This document shows, in pieces, positions 15,344-23,084 of a stretch of 64,000 bases of DNA. The number at the start of each line of letters is the position of its first letter. The first letter of the stretch is position 1. The DNA is from a virus: positions 20,498 through 84,497 of the IMG/VR virus record IMGVR_UViG_3300042922_000295, one strand, 5' to 3'. Under the pieces are notes generated by a model. The model was not told the origin of the DNA. It did not search any database and was given only the letters and a program-made list of their open reading frames with translations. Position numbers and translations under genes: made by a program.

Positions 15344-15621
15344 GCGAGCAGGCGAACCCCCGCGAGGGGGAGTACGAGGCGGCAGCCTACATCTACTACG
15401 ACGACAAGCTCAACGAGGTCTTCAGGTCGTCGCAGCCGAAGTCGGACGCCGAGGCGAAGGATCACTACTACGACCTCTTCGAGCGCGAGCCCGCGTTCAT
15501 CCACGCCCGCCGCTTCGACGGCAAGCACGAGGCGCTGGAGTTCAACCCGGACGAGTACTACGAAGAGCCGACACCCGAGGAGCGAGAGGAGCTGGACGGC
15601 CTTGGCAGTAGCAACGCCTGA
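15340..15621 (+). CDS. Small acidic hypothetical protein, 93 aa
   Basis: Rich in Glu, Asp and Tyr (EGEYEAAAYIYYDD, HYYDLFEREPAFIHARRF, ending EEPTPEEREELDG). Overlaps the helicase gene by 20 bases, so the two are probably translationally coupled. Strong acidity raises the possibility of a DNA-mimic or inhibitor role, without direct evidence. Confidence 0.6.
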   Translation: MSEQANPREGEYEAAAYIYYDDKLNEVFRSSQPKSDAEAKDHYYDLFEREPAFIHARRFDGKHEALEFNPDEYYEEPTPEEREELDGLGSSNA

Positions 15622-17080
15622 GACGAACCAGTACACCGGACAGCGTCCGCGCAAGTCACTGGAGCCGTGGATCAAGGATGAGGTGCACTTCTACCCTCAT
15701 CAGATCGACGGTGTGCGGACGCTCGCCCGGCGTCGGTCGTTCCTTCTCGCAGACGACATGGGCCTCGGCAAGTCACTGCAGGCACTCACGGTGTTCGCAG
15801 TCGACGTCGTGCAGGGGTACTCGAAGACCGCCATCGTGGTTGCGCCCGTCACCCTGAAGGGCAACTGGTCCGACGAGATCGAGAAGTTCTCGCGGTTCCC
15901 GCACGTGGTTCTCGACGGGACCCCGGCCAAGCGCCGCAAGCAGATCGAGGAGTTCCGGCAGATCGATGGCCCGAAGATTCTCGTCGTGAACTACGAGCAG
16001 GTCGTCACCCACAAGGATGACCTGAACAGCCTCCTGTTCGACATCGCGATCTTCGACGAGGCGCACTACCTCAAGAACCCGAAGGCGCAGCGCACCAAGG
16101 CGTGCCTCATGCTCTACTCGCGTCGGTCGTTCCTCCTCACGGGTACGCCGATGCTGAACCACGTCGATGAGCTGTGGTCCATTCTCAACCGGATCGACCC
16201 GGTGAAGTGGCCCAAGTACTGGAGCTTCCTCAATCGCTACGCAGTCTTCGGCGGATACAAGGACAAGCAGATCATCGGCGTGAAGAACGAGCTGGAGCTC
16301 ACCGAGCGCCTCAAGGACGTCATGGTTCGGCGCCTCAAGAAGGATGTGCTCGACCTCCCCGAGGTCCAGTACATCGAGCGCCGCGTCGACCTGGAGAAGG
16401 AGCAGCGGACGCTGTACGACGAGGTCGCGAACGAGCTGCGACTCCCGACCCCGGACGGCGACCCGCAGGACATCGAGAACGCCCTCACGAAGTTCCTCCG
16501 ACTCAAGCAGATCTGTGGCACGACACTCCCGTTCACCGGCGAGGACGTGTCCAGCAAGCTCACGCTGGCGGTGTCGGACGACGTCGAGTTGCTGGAGAAC
16601 GGCGAGCGTGTCGTGGTGTTCACGCAGTTCAGGGACGTCCAGCGTGCGTACATCGACCGCCTCAAGAAGGCTCGGCCTAACACGCCTATCTTCGAGCTGC
16701 ACGGTGACGTGCCGACAGACGGTCGCCAGCAGGTCGTCAAGCAGTGGGGGATGACCCAGGAGCCTGGCGTGATCGTCTGCATGCTCCAGGTTGCAGGCGT
16801 CGGCCTGAACATGACGCAGGCGCGGCACGGCAGCTTCATCGACAAGCTCTTCGTCCCCGGCCTCAACCAGCAGGCCGTCGACCGGCTCCACCGTATCGGA
16901 CAGTCCGAGACGCAGCAGGTGCAGATTCGCGAGTACCTGTGCCGCAACACGATCGAGTCCAGGGTCAACCAGATCCTTCGGACGAAGAAGAAGTTGTTCG
17001 GGGAGATCGTGGAGACCGACCCGAACTGGAAGCGGAAGCTCATCGCGGCCATGCGAGAGGATGACAACTACGGTGGATGA
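15602..17080 (+). CDS. SNF2-family DNA helicase/translocase
   Basis: 492 residues from TTG 15602 (AGAGGAG upstream). Helicase motifs run in order: motif I DDMGLGKS (51-58), Ia (TAIVVAPVTLKGNW), II DEAH (152-155), III LLTGTPMLN, IV (VVVFTQF), V (VGLNMTQA) and VI with QAVDRLHRIGQ. The compact build without extra domains resembles SMARCAL1-type or phage annealing helicases, which move on dsDNA and can rewind or regress forks. Here it lies among replication and recombination genes. All motifs look intact. Confidence 0.88.
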   Translation: MAVATPETNQYTGQRPRKSLEPWIKDEVHFYPHQIDGVRTLARRRSFLLADDMGLGKSLQALTVFAVDVVQGYSKTAIVVAPVTLKGNWSDEIEKFSRFPHVVLDGTPAKRRKQIEEFRQIDGPKILVVNYEQVVTHKDDLNSLLFDIAIFDEAHYLKNPKAQRTKACLMLYSRRSFLLTGTPMLNHVDELWSILNRIDPVKWPKYWSFLNRYAVFGGYKDKQIIGVKNELELTERLKDVMVRRLKKDVLDLPEVQYIERRVDLEKEQRTLYDEVANELRLPTPDGDPQDIENALTKFLRLKQICGTTLPFTGEDVSSKLTLAVSDDVELLENGERVVVFTQFRDVQRAYIDRLKKARPNTPIFELHGDVPTDGRQQVVKQWGMTQEPGVIVCMLQVAGVGLNMTQARHGSFIDKLFVPGLNQQAVDRLHRIGQSETQQVQIREYLCRNTIESRVNQILRTKKKLFGEIVETDPNWKRKLIAAMREDDNYGG

Positions 17081-17261
17081 CAACGACCCTCTCGTGAAGG
17101 TCAGCAGCGTGGCGGAGATCTTCGGCGTCCAGCCCCGCACCGTTCGCGAGTGGATCAAGAGCGGCAAGATCAAGGCCACCAGCACGCCGGGTGGTCAGTA
17201 CCGAATCCCTCAGTCCGAAGTTCAGCGACTCGCTGACGCCATGTACGGGAGCAACGCATGA
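17073..17261 (+). CDS. MerR/excisionase-type HTH protein
   Basis: 62 residues from GTG 17073 (ATG 17061 is the alternative, but it sits directly against GAGAGG). VSSVAEIFGVQPRTVREWIK with GKIKATSTPGGQYRIP is the classic HTH_17/excisionase winged helix. A stand-alone domain of this kind often serves as an integrase directionality factor or small repressor. It overlaps both neighbours. Confidence 0.75.
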   Translation: MDDNDPLVKVSSVAEIFGVQPRTVREWIKSGKIKATSTPGGQYRIPQSEVQRLADAMYGSNA

Positions 17262-17875
17262 ACAAGTTCTTCTGGATCGACGTCGAGACCACCGGTCTGG
17301 ACCCCCAGCAGGGGGACGTCCTGGAGGTGTCGTTCGCCGTCACCGACACCGAGCTGAACATCATCGACATCGCCAACTGGATCATCCGCCAGCATGGCGC
17401 CGAGGACTACGTCGCCCTCCGCGCCAGCGGCGGTGACACCGGCGCCGAGACCGTCCTGCAGATGCACCGCAAGACCGGGCTCTGGGAGGACATCCTCTCG
17501 CCCAAGGCGTGGTCGGAGAACGACGCGGCGAAGGCGATGATCCAGTTCCTGGAGCAGAACGGCATCACCCTGAAGGACCCGATGTGCGGCTCGTCCGTGC
17601 ACTTCGACCGGGCCTGGATGGCCCAGCACTTCCCCGACGTGCACGCCCTGTTCCACTACAGGAACATCGACATCAGCACGCTCAAGGAGCTGTGCCGTCG
17701 GCTGCAGCCCGAGATGTTCGCCTACCAGGAGAACGACCTCCGGCCCTCGATGAAGGAGCCGTTCCACCGGGCGGAGAACGACGTCGAGAACACCATCGCC
17801 GAGGCGCGGTGGTACTTCGACAACTTCCTCTTCATCCCGACCATCGAGGTCATCAGCGACCCGGGTGAGATCTGA
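17258..17875 (+). CDS. DnaQ-like DEDDh 3'-5' exonuclease
   Basis: 205 residues. The catalytic set of the DEDDh family is complete: D8 and E10 in WIDVETTGLD, D117 in SSVHFDRAW, H170 and D175 in FHRAENDV. Size and motif spacing resemble oligoribonuclease and epsilon-type proofreaders. It may trim DNA or short RNA during phage replication; the clamp gene two places downstream favours a DNA role. It starts 4 bases inside the HTH gene. Confidence 0.85.
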   Translation: MNKFFWIDVETTGLDPQQGDVLEVSFAVTDTELNIIDIANWIIRQHGAEDYVALRASGGDTGAETVLQMHRKTGLWEDILSPKAWSENDAAKAMIQFLEQNGITLKDPMCGSSVHFDRAWMAQHFPDVHALFHYRNIDISTLKELCRRLQPEMFAYQENDLRPSMKEPFHRAENDVENTIAEARWYFDNFLFIPTIEVISDPGEI

Positions 17876-18453
17876 TGAACCCCGAAGGCGATCCGGTGGA
17901 CGGGAAGGTCGGCCCGTCCACCGATGAGGTTATCGGTCACCTCGTCGATGCCGCCAAGAAGGGCTTCATCACGCCGCCGAACCAGTCGGGCTCGTGGTCG
18001 GACCCCAACACAGACGTCATGGCGAGCCTTCGGAAGGCGTCGGATGCCTTGTCGAAGCAGATCGGTTCGGGGAAGATCTTCGCGCTGCCTGCCGACATGC
18101 AGCCCACGGTCGCCTCACTGCTGGGTCCCAACGGTCTGGGGCAGCCGCTGAACGGCATCCGGTCGGGCAGGTTCACGGGACCGACGCCACCGGCCAACAC
18201 GCCCGCAAGTGGTGGCATGCTGTCACGAGCTGCCGGGCATCGGGATTGGGCAGAGAAGATGAACAGCACCGAGACCGACTACCTCATCAACCTCCTCGCC
18301 CTGCTCATCGAGCAGGTCGGTGGCAGCATCGTCCTGTCCAAGCAGGAGGTCGAGCAGCTCGCTATCGCCCCGCGCCGAACCCTCGAAGTGTTCGAGGACC
18401 CCGAGCGCGGTTCCATCACCTATCGAGTCGACATCGAGGAGACCCAGCAGTGA
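17875..18453 (+). CDS. Hypothetical protein next to the sliding clamp
   Basis: 192 residues overlapping the clamp gene by 4 bases. The middle is Pro/Gly/Thr-rich and flexible; the C-terminal 65 residues are helical plus beta (TETDYLINLLALLIEQVGGS, RTLEVFEDPERGSITYRVD). Tight coupling to the clamp suggests a replication role, which is inference only. Confidence 0.65.
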   Translation: MNPEGDPVDGKVGPSTDEVIGHLVDAAKKGFITPPNQSGSWSDPNTDVMASLRKASDALSKQIGSGKIFALPADMQPTVASLLGPNGLGQPLNGIRSGRFTGPTPPANTPASGGMLSRAAGHRDWAEKMNSTETDYLINLLALLIEQVGGSIVLSKQEVEQLAIAPRRTLEVFEDPERGSITYRVDIEETQQ

Positions 18454-19550
18454 CGATCAAGGTCACATTCGAGACTGCGACGCTGGCGGACGCCATCAAG
18501 AAGGCCGACCGCGTCGCCCCCGGAAAGGGGAAGGCCTTTGACGAGGCCGGTGGCATCGTCATGGAGTTTGTCCCTGACGAGAACCTGGTTGTCGTACGCG
18601 CCACCAACACCGAGATCTTCTACCGCGAGTGGATCAACGGTCAGATCGAGACCGACCAGGAGTCCGTCCTCTGGCGGCTCCCGAGCCAGATGCTCACGCC
18701 CATCGTCACCAGCCTCCCCATCGGGTCCGGCAAGACGGTGACGTTCGAGCAGGTGGGCTCGCGCATCGAGTTCAAGTCGGGGCGCGCCAAGGGCAAGATC
18801 AACCTGCTGGACCCCTCGTACTACCCCGAGTGGGACGTGTTCGACCCGGACGACCTGAAGCCGGTTGCCGACCTCGGCGGCAAGGTCAGCCTGGTGGAGT
18901 GGGCTATCGACAAGACTGCCCCGCCCTTCAATGGGGTGAACTTCAACGGTGACGCGGTGCGTGCCACCGACAAGTACAGGATCGCCACCGTTCCGCTCGC
19001 CATCCCGCTGGACGCGCCGGTCACGGTTCCCGGAGGCCTCCTCGGGTCGATCCTGAAGCAGACTGGCGAAGTCATGGTCGGCTTCACGGAGCACCAGATG
19101 CTCCTGATGCCGAACGAGACGACGCAGATTCGCCTCGTGCTGATCGGCAGCCAGTACCCGGCGGTCGAGCGTGTCATGGATCGTGACATGGAGATGTCGG
19201 TGACTTTCAACAAGACGGAGTTGCTGGAAGTCATCAACCGTGTCATCATCGCGGCGGGCGGGGATCGGCTTCCCGTCATGAGGATGTACTTCGGTCGTGA
19301 GGGCATCAACGCAGTCGTGAAGTCGGACACCAGTTCGATCCTCGACGGCATTGAGACGCCGGGGTACTGCGTGCACGACCGCATCGAGATAATGTTCACG
19401 CCCAAGAACATCGTTGACCCGATCTCGAACGCGCCGAACGAGAAGGTTACCCTGCACTACAACCTCTCGGACAACAAGAAGGTCTACATCGACGGAGGTT
19501 CAGGCTACGAGGCCTGGGCCGTCGTTCGGGCCTCCACTGGCGAGTCATGA
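18450..19550 (+). CDS. dnaN: DNA polymerase sliding clamp (beta-clamp-like)
   Basis: 366 residues from GTG 18450, the length of a bacterial beta clamp. The pattern fits three repeated clamp domains: an N-terminal LADAIKKADRVAP helix, GKINLLDPSYYPEWD at the first domain end (compare ALPAEEFP in host DnaN), FNGVNFNGDAVRATDKYRIA (the DGHRLA-like segment) and a C-terminal domain starting VTFNKTELLEVINRV. It would tether a polymerase, but no polymerase is visible in this window. Confidence 0.75.
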   Translation: MTIKVTFETATLADAIKKADRVAPGKGKAFDEAGGIVMEFVPDENLVVVRATNTEIFYREWINGQIETDQESVLWRLPSQMLTPIVTSLPIGSGKTVTFEQVGSRIEFKSGRAKGKINLLDPSYYPEWDVFDPDDLKPVADLGGKVSLVEWAIDKTAPPFNGVNFNGDAVRATDKYRIATVPLAIPLDAPVTVPGGLLGSILKQTGEVMVGFTEHQMLLMPNETTQIRLVLIGSQYPAVERVMDRDMEMSVTFNKTELLEVINRVIIAAGGDRLPVMRMYFGREGINAVVKSDTSSILDGIETPGYCVHDRIEIMFTPKNIVDPISNAPNEKVTLHYNLSDNKKVYIDGGSGYEAWAVVRASTGES

Positions 19551-19951
19551 GAGACGAGGAGACGACGGGAATGAAGCTTCCCAAGGGGTTCGACTTCCAG
19601 CGGGAGTACTACCTCGCTGGGCCGATGACGGGGTACGAGCACTTCAACTACCCCGCCTTCGAGCGCAACATGCACGAGCTCGAAGGAGAGGCGGTGACGA
19701 TCAAGTCGCCGCACACGATCCCCTGGCCCGAGGAGCCTCAGGAGGGGGAGGAGCTCTGGCAGACCATGATGCGCAAGGCGCTCGCGATGCTCCTCACCTG
19801 CAACGGCATCATCCTCATGCGAGGGTGGACCGAGAGCAAGGGGGCGTTGGTCGAGTACAACATCGCCACCGCCCTTCGCATGCCCGTCTACTTCCTGGAC
19901 GGTAAGTACGTAGTTCCGATGCACGACCACGAGAGGACGCTTGTTTCATGA
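19547..19951 (+). CDS. DUF4406 / nucleoside deoxyribosyltransferase-like protein
   Basis: 134 residues. YYLAGPMTGYEHFNYPAFER, an internal ILMRGWTESKGALVEYNIA and the final YFLDG segment follow the DUF4406/2-deoxyribosyltransferase pattern (Rossmann-like; the conserved Glu of the WxxSxGA.xE motif is present). Such proteins may act on deoxynucleosides. It is followed by a MazG-like gene, suggesting a nucleotide-pool module. Confidence 0.7.
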   Translation: MRDEETTGMKLPKGFDFQREYYLAGPMTGYEHFNYPAFERNMHELEGEAVTIKSPHTIPWPEEPQEGEELWQTMMRKALAMLLTCNGIILMRGWTESKGALVEYNIATALRMPVYFLDGKYVVPMHDHERTLVS

Positions 19952-20547
19952 CCAACGCAGCTTACGCCGAGCCGATGTCCGTTGAGGACTACTCGGCCAA
20001 GGCGCTCACGACCGCCATCTACCCGGGTCGCAACGAGACGGGTGGTGTGCTGTACGCCACCCTCGGCCTCGTCGGCGAGGTGGGCGAGACGGGCGAGTTG
20101 TTCCTGGAGGACAAGGACTTCGAGCGGTCCGCCACGACGCCCGAGCTGGGTGACGTCCTGTGGTACATCAACGCGCTGGCCGACGAGCTCGAGTGGGGTC
20201 TCCCGGGCGTGCACAACGAGGTGTGCTACCGCCTGGGGATCGACGTCGCGAACATCTTCCTCGCGTCATCCCGGTCAGCGATCCCGTGGCGCCTGCACGC
20301 CGAGCTCGTCGTCAAGACCGGGGCCATCGCCAACAAGGTGAAGAAGGCGCTCCGCGACGACAAGGGCGTCATCACCGAGGACCGGGCGTCGCACCTTCGC
20401 GTCCTGCTGTCCCAGGCGTACGAGGTCTACATCCAGCTCGTCTGGGCGTGCGACCTCGACCTGCACGCCGTGATGGTGTACAACATCGACAAGCTCTTCG
20501 ACCGCAAGCAGCGCGGTGCCCTGGGTGGCGACGGGGACAAGCGGTGA
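19948..20547 (+). CDS. MazG-like nucleotide pyrophosphohydrolase
   Basis: 199 residues. LGLVGEVGETGELFLEDKD with ELGDVLWYINALADEL is the all-alpha NTP-PPase signature: ExxE on one helix and ExxD on the next bind Mg. The enzyme cleaves (d)NTPs, sometimes non-canonical ones, to the monophosphate. The C-terminal 110 residues add helices with no recognised match. It overlaps DUF4406 and the resolvase gene. Confidence 0.8.
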   Translation: MTNAAYAEPMSVEDYSAKALTTAIYPGRNETGGVLYATLGLVGEVGETGELFLEDKDFERSATTPELGDVLWYINALADELEWGLPGVHNEVCYRLGIDVANIFLASSRSAIPWRLHAELVVKTGAIANKVKKALRDDKGVITEDRASHLRVLLSQAYEVYIQLVWACDLDLHAVMVYNIDKLFDRKQRGALGGDGDKR

Positions 20548-21098
20548 GCCAGTTCATCTACCTCTACGTACCGGTCAACCCCGAGCCGTGGGCCATCGGG
20601 CCTGTCGGCTACGCTCGCCGGGGTGGTAAGATGTCGGCGTATGTCGGGCAGAACAAGCAGCTCGCTGCCTTCAAGGAGGCCGTCGCGGAGTCCGTTCGTG
20701 AGCAGTGGGGCGGGCTGCCGATGCTCGAAGGTGCCATCGAGATGCGACTGTGGTTCTGGCGCCAGCGAGCCGCGTACAAGACTCCGGCAGCCCGCGTCCA
20801 CCGCAAGCACGAGGCCGACGCGACGAACATGCAGAAGGCAACCGAGGACGCCCTCCAGGGCATCGTGTTCGGGAACGACCGGGACGTGAAGATTCCCCGC
20901 TCCGTCATCATGGAGCAGGGCGAGTCGACGGTCGGCGGTATCGTCATCGCGGTTCGGAGCATCGAGGGGTGGGCCGAGGCCGAGGAGGATGCCCTGCCTC
21001 CCGGCGTGCGCGCCGCTCGTATCCAGCACATCGGCAGCTTCACCCCATCCCCCGAGACCGACAGCAACGCGTGGCCCCCGGCTGACGGAGCCTTCTGA
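20544..21098 (+). CDS. RusA-like Holliday junction resolvase
   Basis: 184 residues from GTG 20544 overlapping the MazG stop. The motif KHEADATNMQKATEDALQGI, FGNDRDV is typical of RusA (conserved Asp for metal and N.K..DALNG..Y.DD). RusA enzymes cut four-way junctions formed in replication and recombination. A C-terminal extension of about 45 residues follows the core. Confidence 0.78.
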   Translation: MSQFIYLYVPVNPEPWAIGPVGYARRGGKMSAYVGQNKQLAAFKEAVAESVREQWGGLPMLEGAIEMRLWFWRQRAAYKTPAARVHRKHEADATNMQKATEDALQGIVFGNDRDVKIPRSVIMEQGESTVGGIVIAVRSIEGWAEAEEDALPPGVRAARIQHIGSFTPSPETDSNAWPPADGAF

Positions 21099-21403
21099 TG
21101 CTGACGGTGTCGGTCAAGGTCAATGACCTCGAAGTCGCCATCGTGGAAATCAAGAACGTCCAGACGAACGAGGACGGGACTGCTAACTACGTAGCGACCT
21201 TCGAGGTTGACCGGATGGGTGCGCGAGGCCGACACCGTCGCAGGCTGTTCGGATTCCCGCGCACGCAGTACAACGCACTTGGGCTACTCAAGTTGGCCCT
21301 GGATTCACTCGACCCGAGAGACTTGGAGCTCGAAACCGATGGGACTGGTACATCAGATCTGGCACGGCGACAGCGTGGAGCTGGCCCAGCGCTTCCACGC
21401 TAA
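21098..21403 (+). CDS. Small hypothetical protein overlapping the methylase
   Basis: 101 residues; the start overlaps the resolvase stop by one base. The first 75 residues are beta-rich (MLTVSVKVNDLEVAIVEIK, ANYVATFEV) with a basic stretch RGRHRRRLFG. The last 21 codons overlap the methyltransferase gene in another frame. No family. Confidence 0.55.
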   Translation: MLTVSVKVNDLEVAIVEIKNVQTNEDGTANYVATFEVDRMGARGRHRRRLFGFPRTQYNALGLLKLALDSLDPRDLELETDGTGTSDLARRQRGAGPALPR

Positions 21404-22067
21404 GCGTCGCATCCAGAGCGTCATCACCGACCCGCCCTTCGGCGTGGACAACCTGTCGAACATGGCGACGACGCAGGCTGGCAAGGAGTATGCCCGCAAG
21501 ATCGCCAACGACGAGTCCCCCGAGGTGGCGATCAAGGTCTTCCGTGACGTCATGGAGTCCGTCATCCCCGGGATGAAGGAGGAGTCGGACATCTACATCT
21601 TCACGGCGCACCAGGTGCTGGAGGAGTGGCTGGTGTTCACCCGGGACCTCCTGGAGCCGCACGGCTTCCGCCGCAAGGCGATCCTCGTGTGGGAGAAGGA
21701 TGGCCCCGGCATGGGCGACCTCAACTCGTGGGGCATGGGCTGCGAGTTCGTCCTGTACTACAAGCGGGGCAACCGCGAGAAGTCGGACAAGCGCCGGAAC
21801 AACGTCCTGCACCTCCCGCAGCTCAGGCCGAACGAGCTCATCCACCCGCACGAGAAGCCGGAGCAGTTGCTGGAGTTGCTCCTGAAGCACTCGACGGACC
21901 CGGGCGACTTCGTCATCGACCCGTTCGGTGGTAGCGGCAGCCTCGTGCGCGCCGCTCGCCGGTGCGGCCGGTCGGCGGTCGCCATCGAGCTGGACGAGAA
22001 GAACTACGAACTCGCCAGCAAGAAGCTCAACGAGGGCGACGGCGGAGGCTTCGACTTCGGAGTGTGA
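21339..22067 (+). CDS. DNA methyltransferase, beta-type N6/N4 class
   Basis: 242 residues from ATG 21339, preceded by TTGGAG. Motif IV DPPF (31-34) precedes the cofactor motif DPFGGSGS (about 194-201), the order of beta-class amino-methyltransferases that modify adenine N6 or cytosine N4 with SAM. LVWEKDGPGMGDLNSWGMG and HPHEKPEQLLELLL are also typical. No partner restriction enzyme is seen, so protection of phage DNA or regulation is likelier than a restriction-modification pair. A hairpin follows. Confidence 0.82.
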   Translation: MGLVHQIWHGDSVELAQRFHAKRRIQSVITDPPFGVDNLSNMATTQAGKEYARKIANDESPEVAIKVFRDVMESVIPGMKEESDIYIFTAHQVLEEWLVFTRDLLEPHGFRRKAILVWEKDGPGMGDLNSWGMGCEFVLYYKRGNREKSDKRRNNVLHLPQLRPNELIHPHEKPEQLLELLLKHSTDPGDFVIDPFGGSGSLVRAARRCGRSAVAIELDEKNYELASKKLNEGDGGGFDFGV

Positions 22068-22079
22068 TCGACCTGCCAG

Positions 22080-22127
22080 GCGGGGGCGGCGTATCCGGTA
22101 GTGCACGCACTATCACGCCGCCCCCGC
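22080..22127 (+). terminator. Hairpin terminator
   Basis: A 13-bp GC stem (22080-22092 with 22115-22127) encloses a second inner stem (TAGTGC/GCACTA) and is followed by TTTC. It lies directly after the methyltransferase gene. Confidence 0.7.
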
Positions 22128-22177
22128 TTTCGGCTACCATGACACCACCCGAAGCCCCGACCCAGCAGGAGGCACCA

Positions 22178-22531
22178 GTGAGTACGACCGAAGGCCAGGA
22201 GGTGCGGGAAGTCCACCCGTTCTCCATGGACAGGATCAGCCCTGTCATGAGCTTCGCCCCCGTCCCCGAAGTCGAGGCGGAGGTCCCAAAAGAAGAATCT
22301 GCACCGGAGCCTGCTCCCGTGCCCGATCCGACGCCGACGACTCCGGACCCGGAGAAGAAGGACCCGGAGGACGACCCGCTCAAGGACGTGAAGGTGAGCG
22401 AGGGGGAGGCTTCGAAGAAGTCTGGGGAATCGACCTCGTCCCCCACGCCGCCCACGACCCCCGCACCCCCGGCGAAGCCTGCGACTGCGGCGAAGGTGTC
22501 GAAGAGCGACTCGCCGACTTCTTCCAAGTAG
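22178..22531 (+). CDS. Pro/Glu-rich disordered protein (zero-frame product)
   Basis: 117 residues from GTG 22178 behind AGGAGG at 5 bases. Composition is Pro, Glu, Asp, Thr, Ser and Lys with no folded core visible (for example PEPAPVPDPTPTTPDP), ending PTSSK. It contains GAG GGG GAG at 22400-22408, a possible slip site giving access to the WhiB frame. On its own it looks more like an N-terminal extension than a complete functional protein. Confidence 0.6.
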   Translation: MSTTEGQEVREVHPFSMDRISPVMSFAPVPEVEAEVPKEESAPEPAPVPDPTPTTPDPEKKDPEDDPLKDVKVSEGEASKKSGESTSSPTPPTTPAPPAKPATAAKVSKSDSPTSSK

Positions 22532-22752
22532 ACACGTCATGGCAGGAGCGCGGAGCATGCTTCGGCCGGGCTCCTGCCAAGCGTGGCGAGCCTGACCCCT
22601 TCTTCCCGGAGAAGGGGTCTATCGCCTTGGCGAACAAGGCAATCAAGGAGTATTGCATGGTCTGCCCCGTGCGCAAGCTGTGCAAGCAGTACCAAGAAGA
22701 GACTGGCTCCGTCGGAGTATGGGGCGGGCAGTACATCGGTCGAGATTCCTGA
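22178..22752 (+). CDS. WhiB-like Fe-S protein, probable -1 frameshift product
   Basis: Reading frame 1 from about 22408 to 22752 ends in a clear WhiB module: WQERGACF (22540), then YCMVCPVRKLC and GVWGGQY. Cys spacing is C-x31-C-x2-C-x5-C, the four ligands of the WhiB 4Fe-4S cluster, with the GVWGG turn. This frame has no ATG, GTG or TTG between the stop at 22099 and the first Cys. It is -1 to the ORF starting at 22178, which carries GGGGGAG at 22402-22408 in slip phase. A slip there gives a protein of about 191 residues. Third-position GC is high in both frames through the overlap. WhiB proteins regulate transcription through the primary sigma factor; phage WhiBs can affect host division genes. 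A sequencing error or unusual start remains possible. Confidence 0.6.
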
Positions 22753-22763
22753 AGGGAACAACA

Positions 22764-23084
22764 GTGAACGTCCACAAGGTCACCATCTACACGGACCCCG
22801 AGACCGGCAAGCTCAGGTGGCGCTTCGTCCGCAAGGATGGGTCGATCCTCGCGGAGAGCACCAAGGTGTACGACACCCGCGAAGAGCTCATGGAGGACAT
22901 GCAGATCGTCGTCGGCCTGTGGTTCGCCTTCGACGAGCACATGCCGGACCGCGTCAAGCAGGTCAGCCTCCACCGGAGCGAGCCGGTCGGCCTGGAGCTG
23001 CCTCAGCCGCAGGTCACCCCGGCCGAGCCCGAGGAGTCCGGCGAGGTCATCGGCGACCCCGACACCGAGGTCGAGCAGCCGTGA
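22764..23084 (+). CDS. DUF1508-like small protein
   Basis: 106 residues from GTG 22764 (AAGGGAACAACA). KVTIYTDPETGKLRWRFVRK, DGSILAESTKVYDTREELME follows the DUF1508/YegP pattern (RWRL..NG.I...S..Y). The second half is acidic and flexible. Biochemical role of the family is poorly known. It overlaps the Cas4-like gene. Confidence 0.6.
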   Translation: MNVHKVTIYTDPETGKLRWRFVRKDGSILAESTKVYDTREELMEDMQIVVGLWFAFDEHMPDRVKQVSLHRSEPVGLELPQPQVTPAEPEESGEVIGDPDTEVEQP

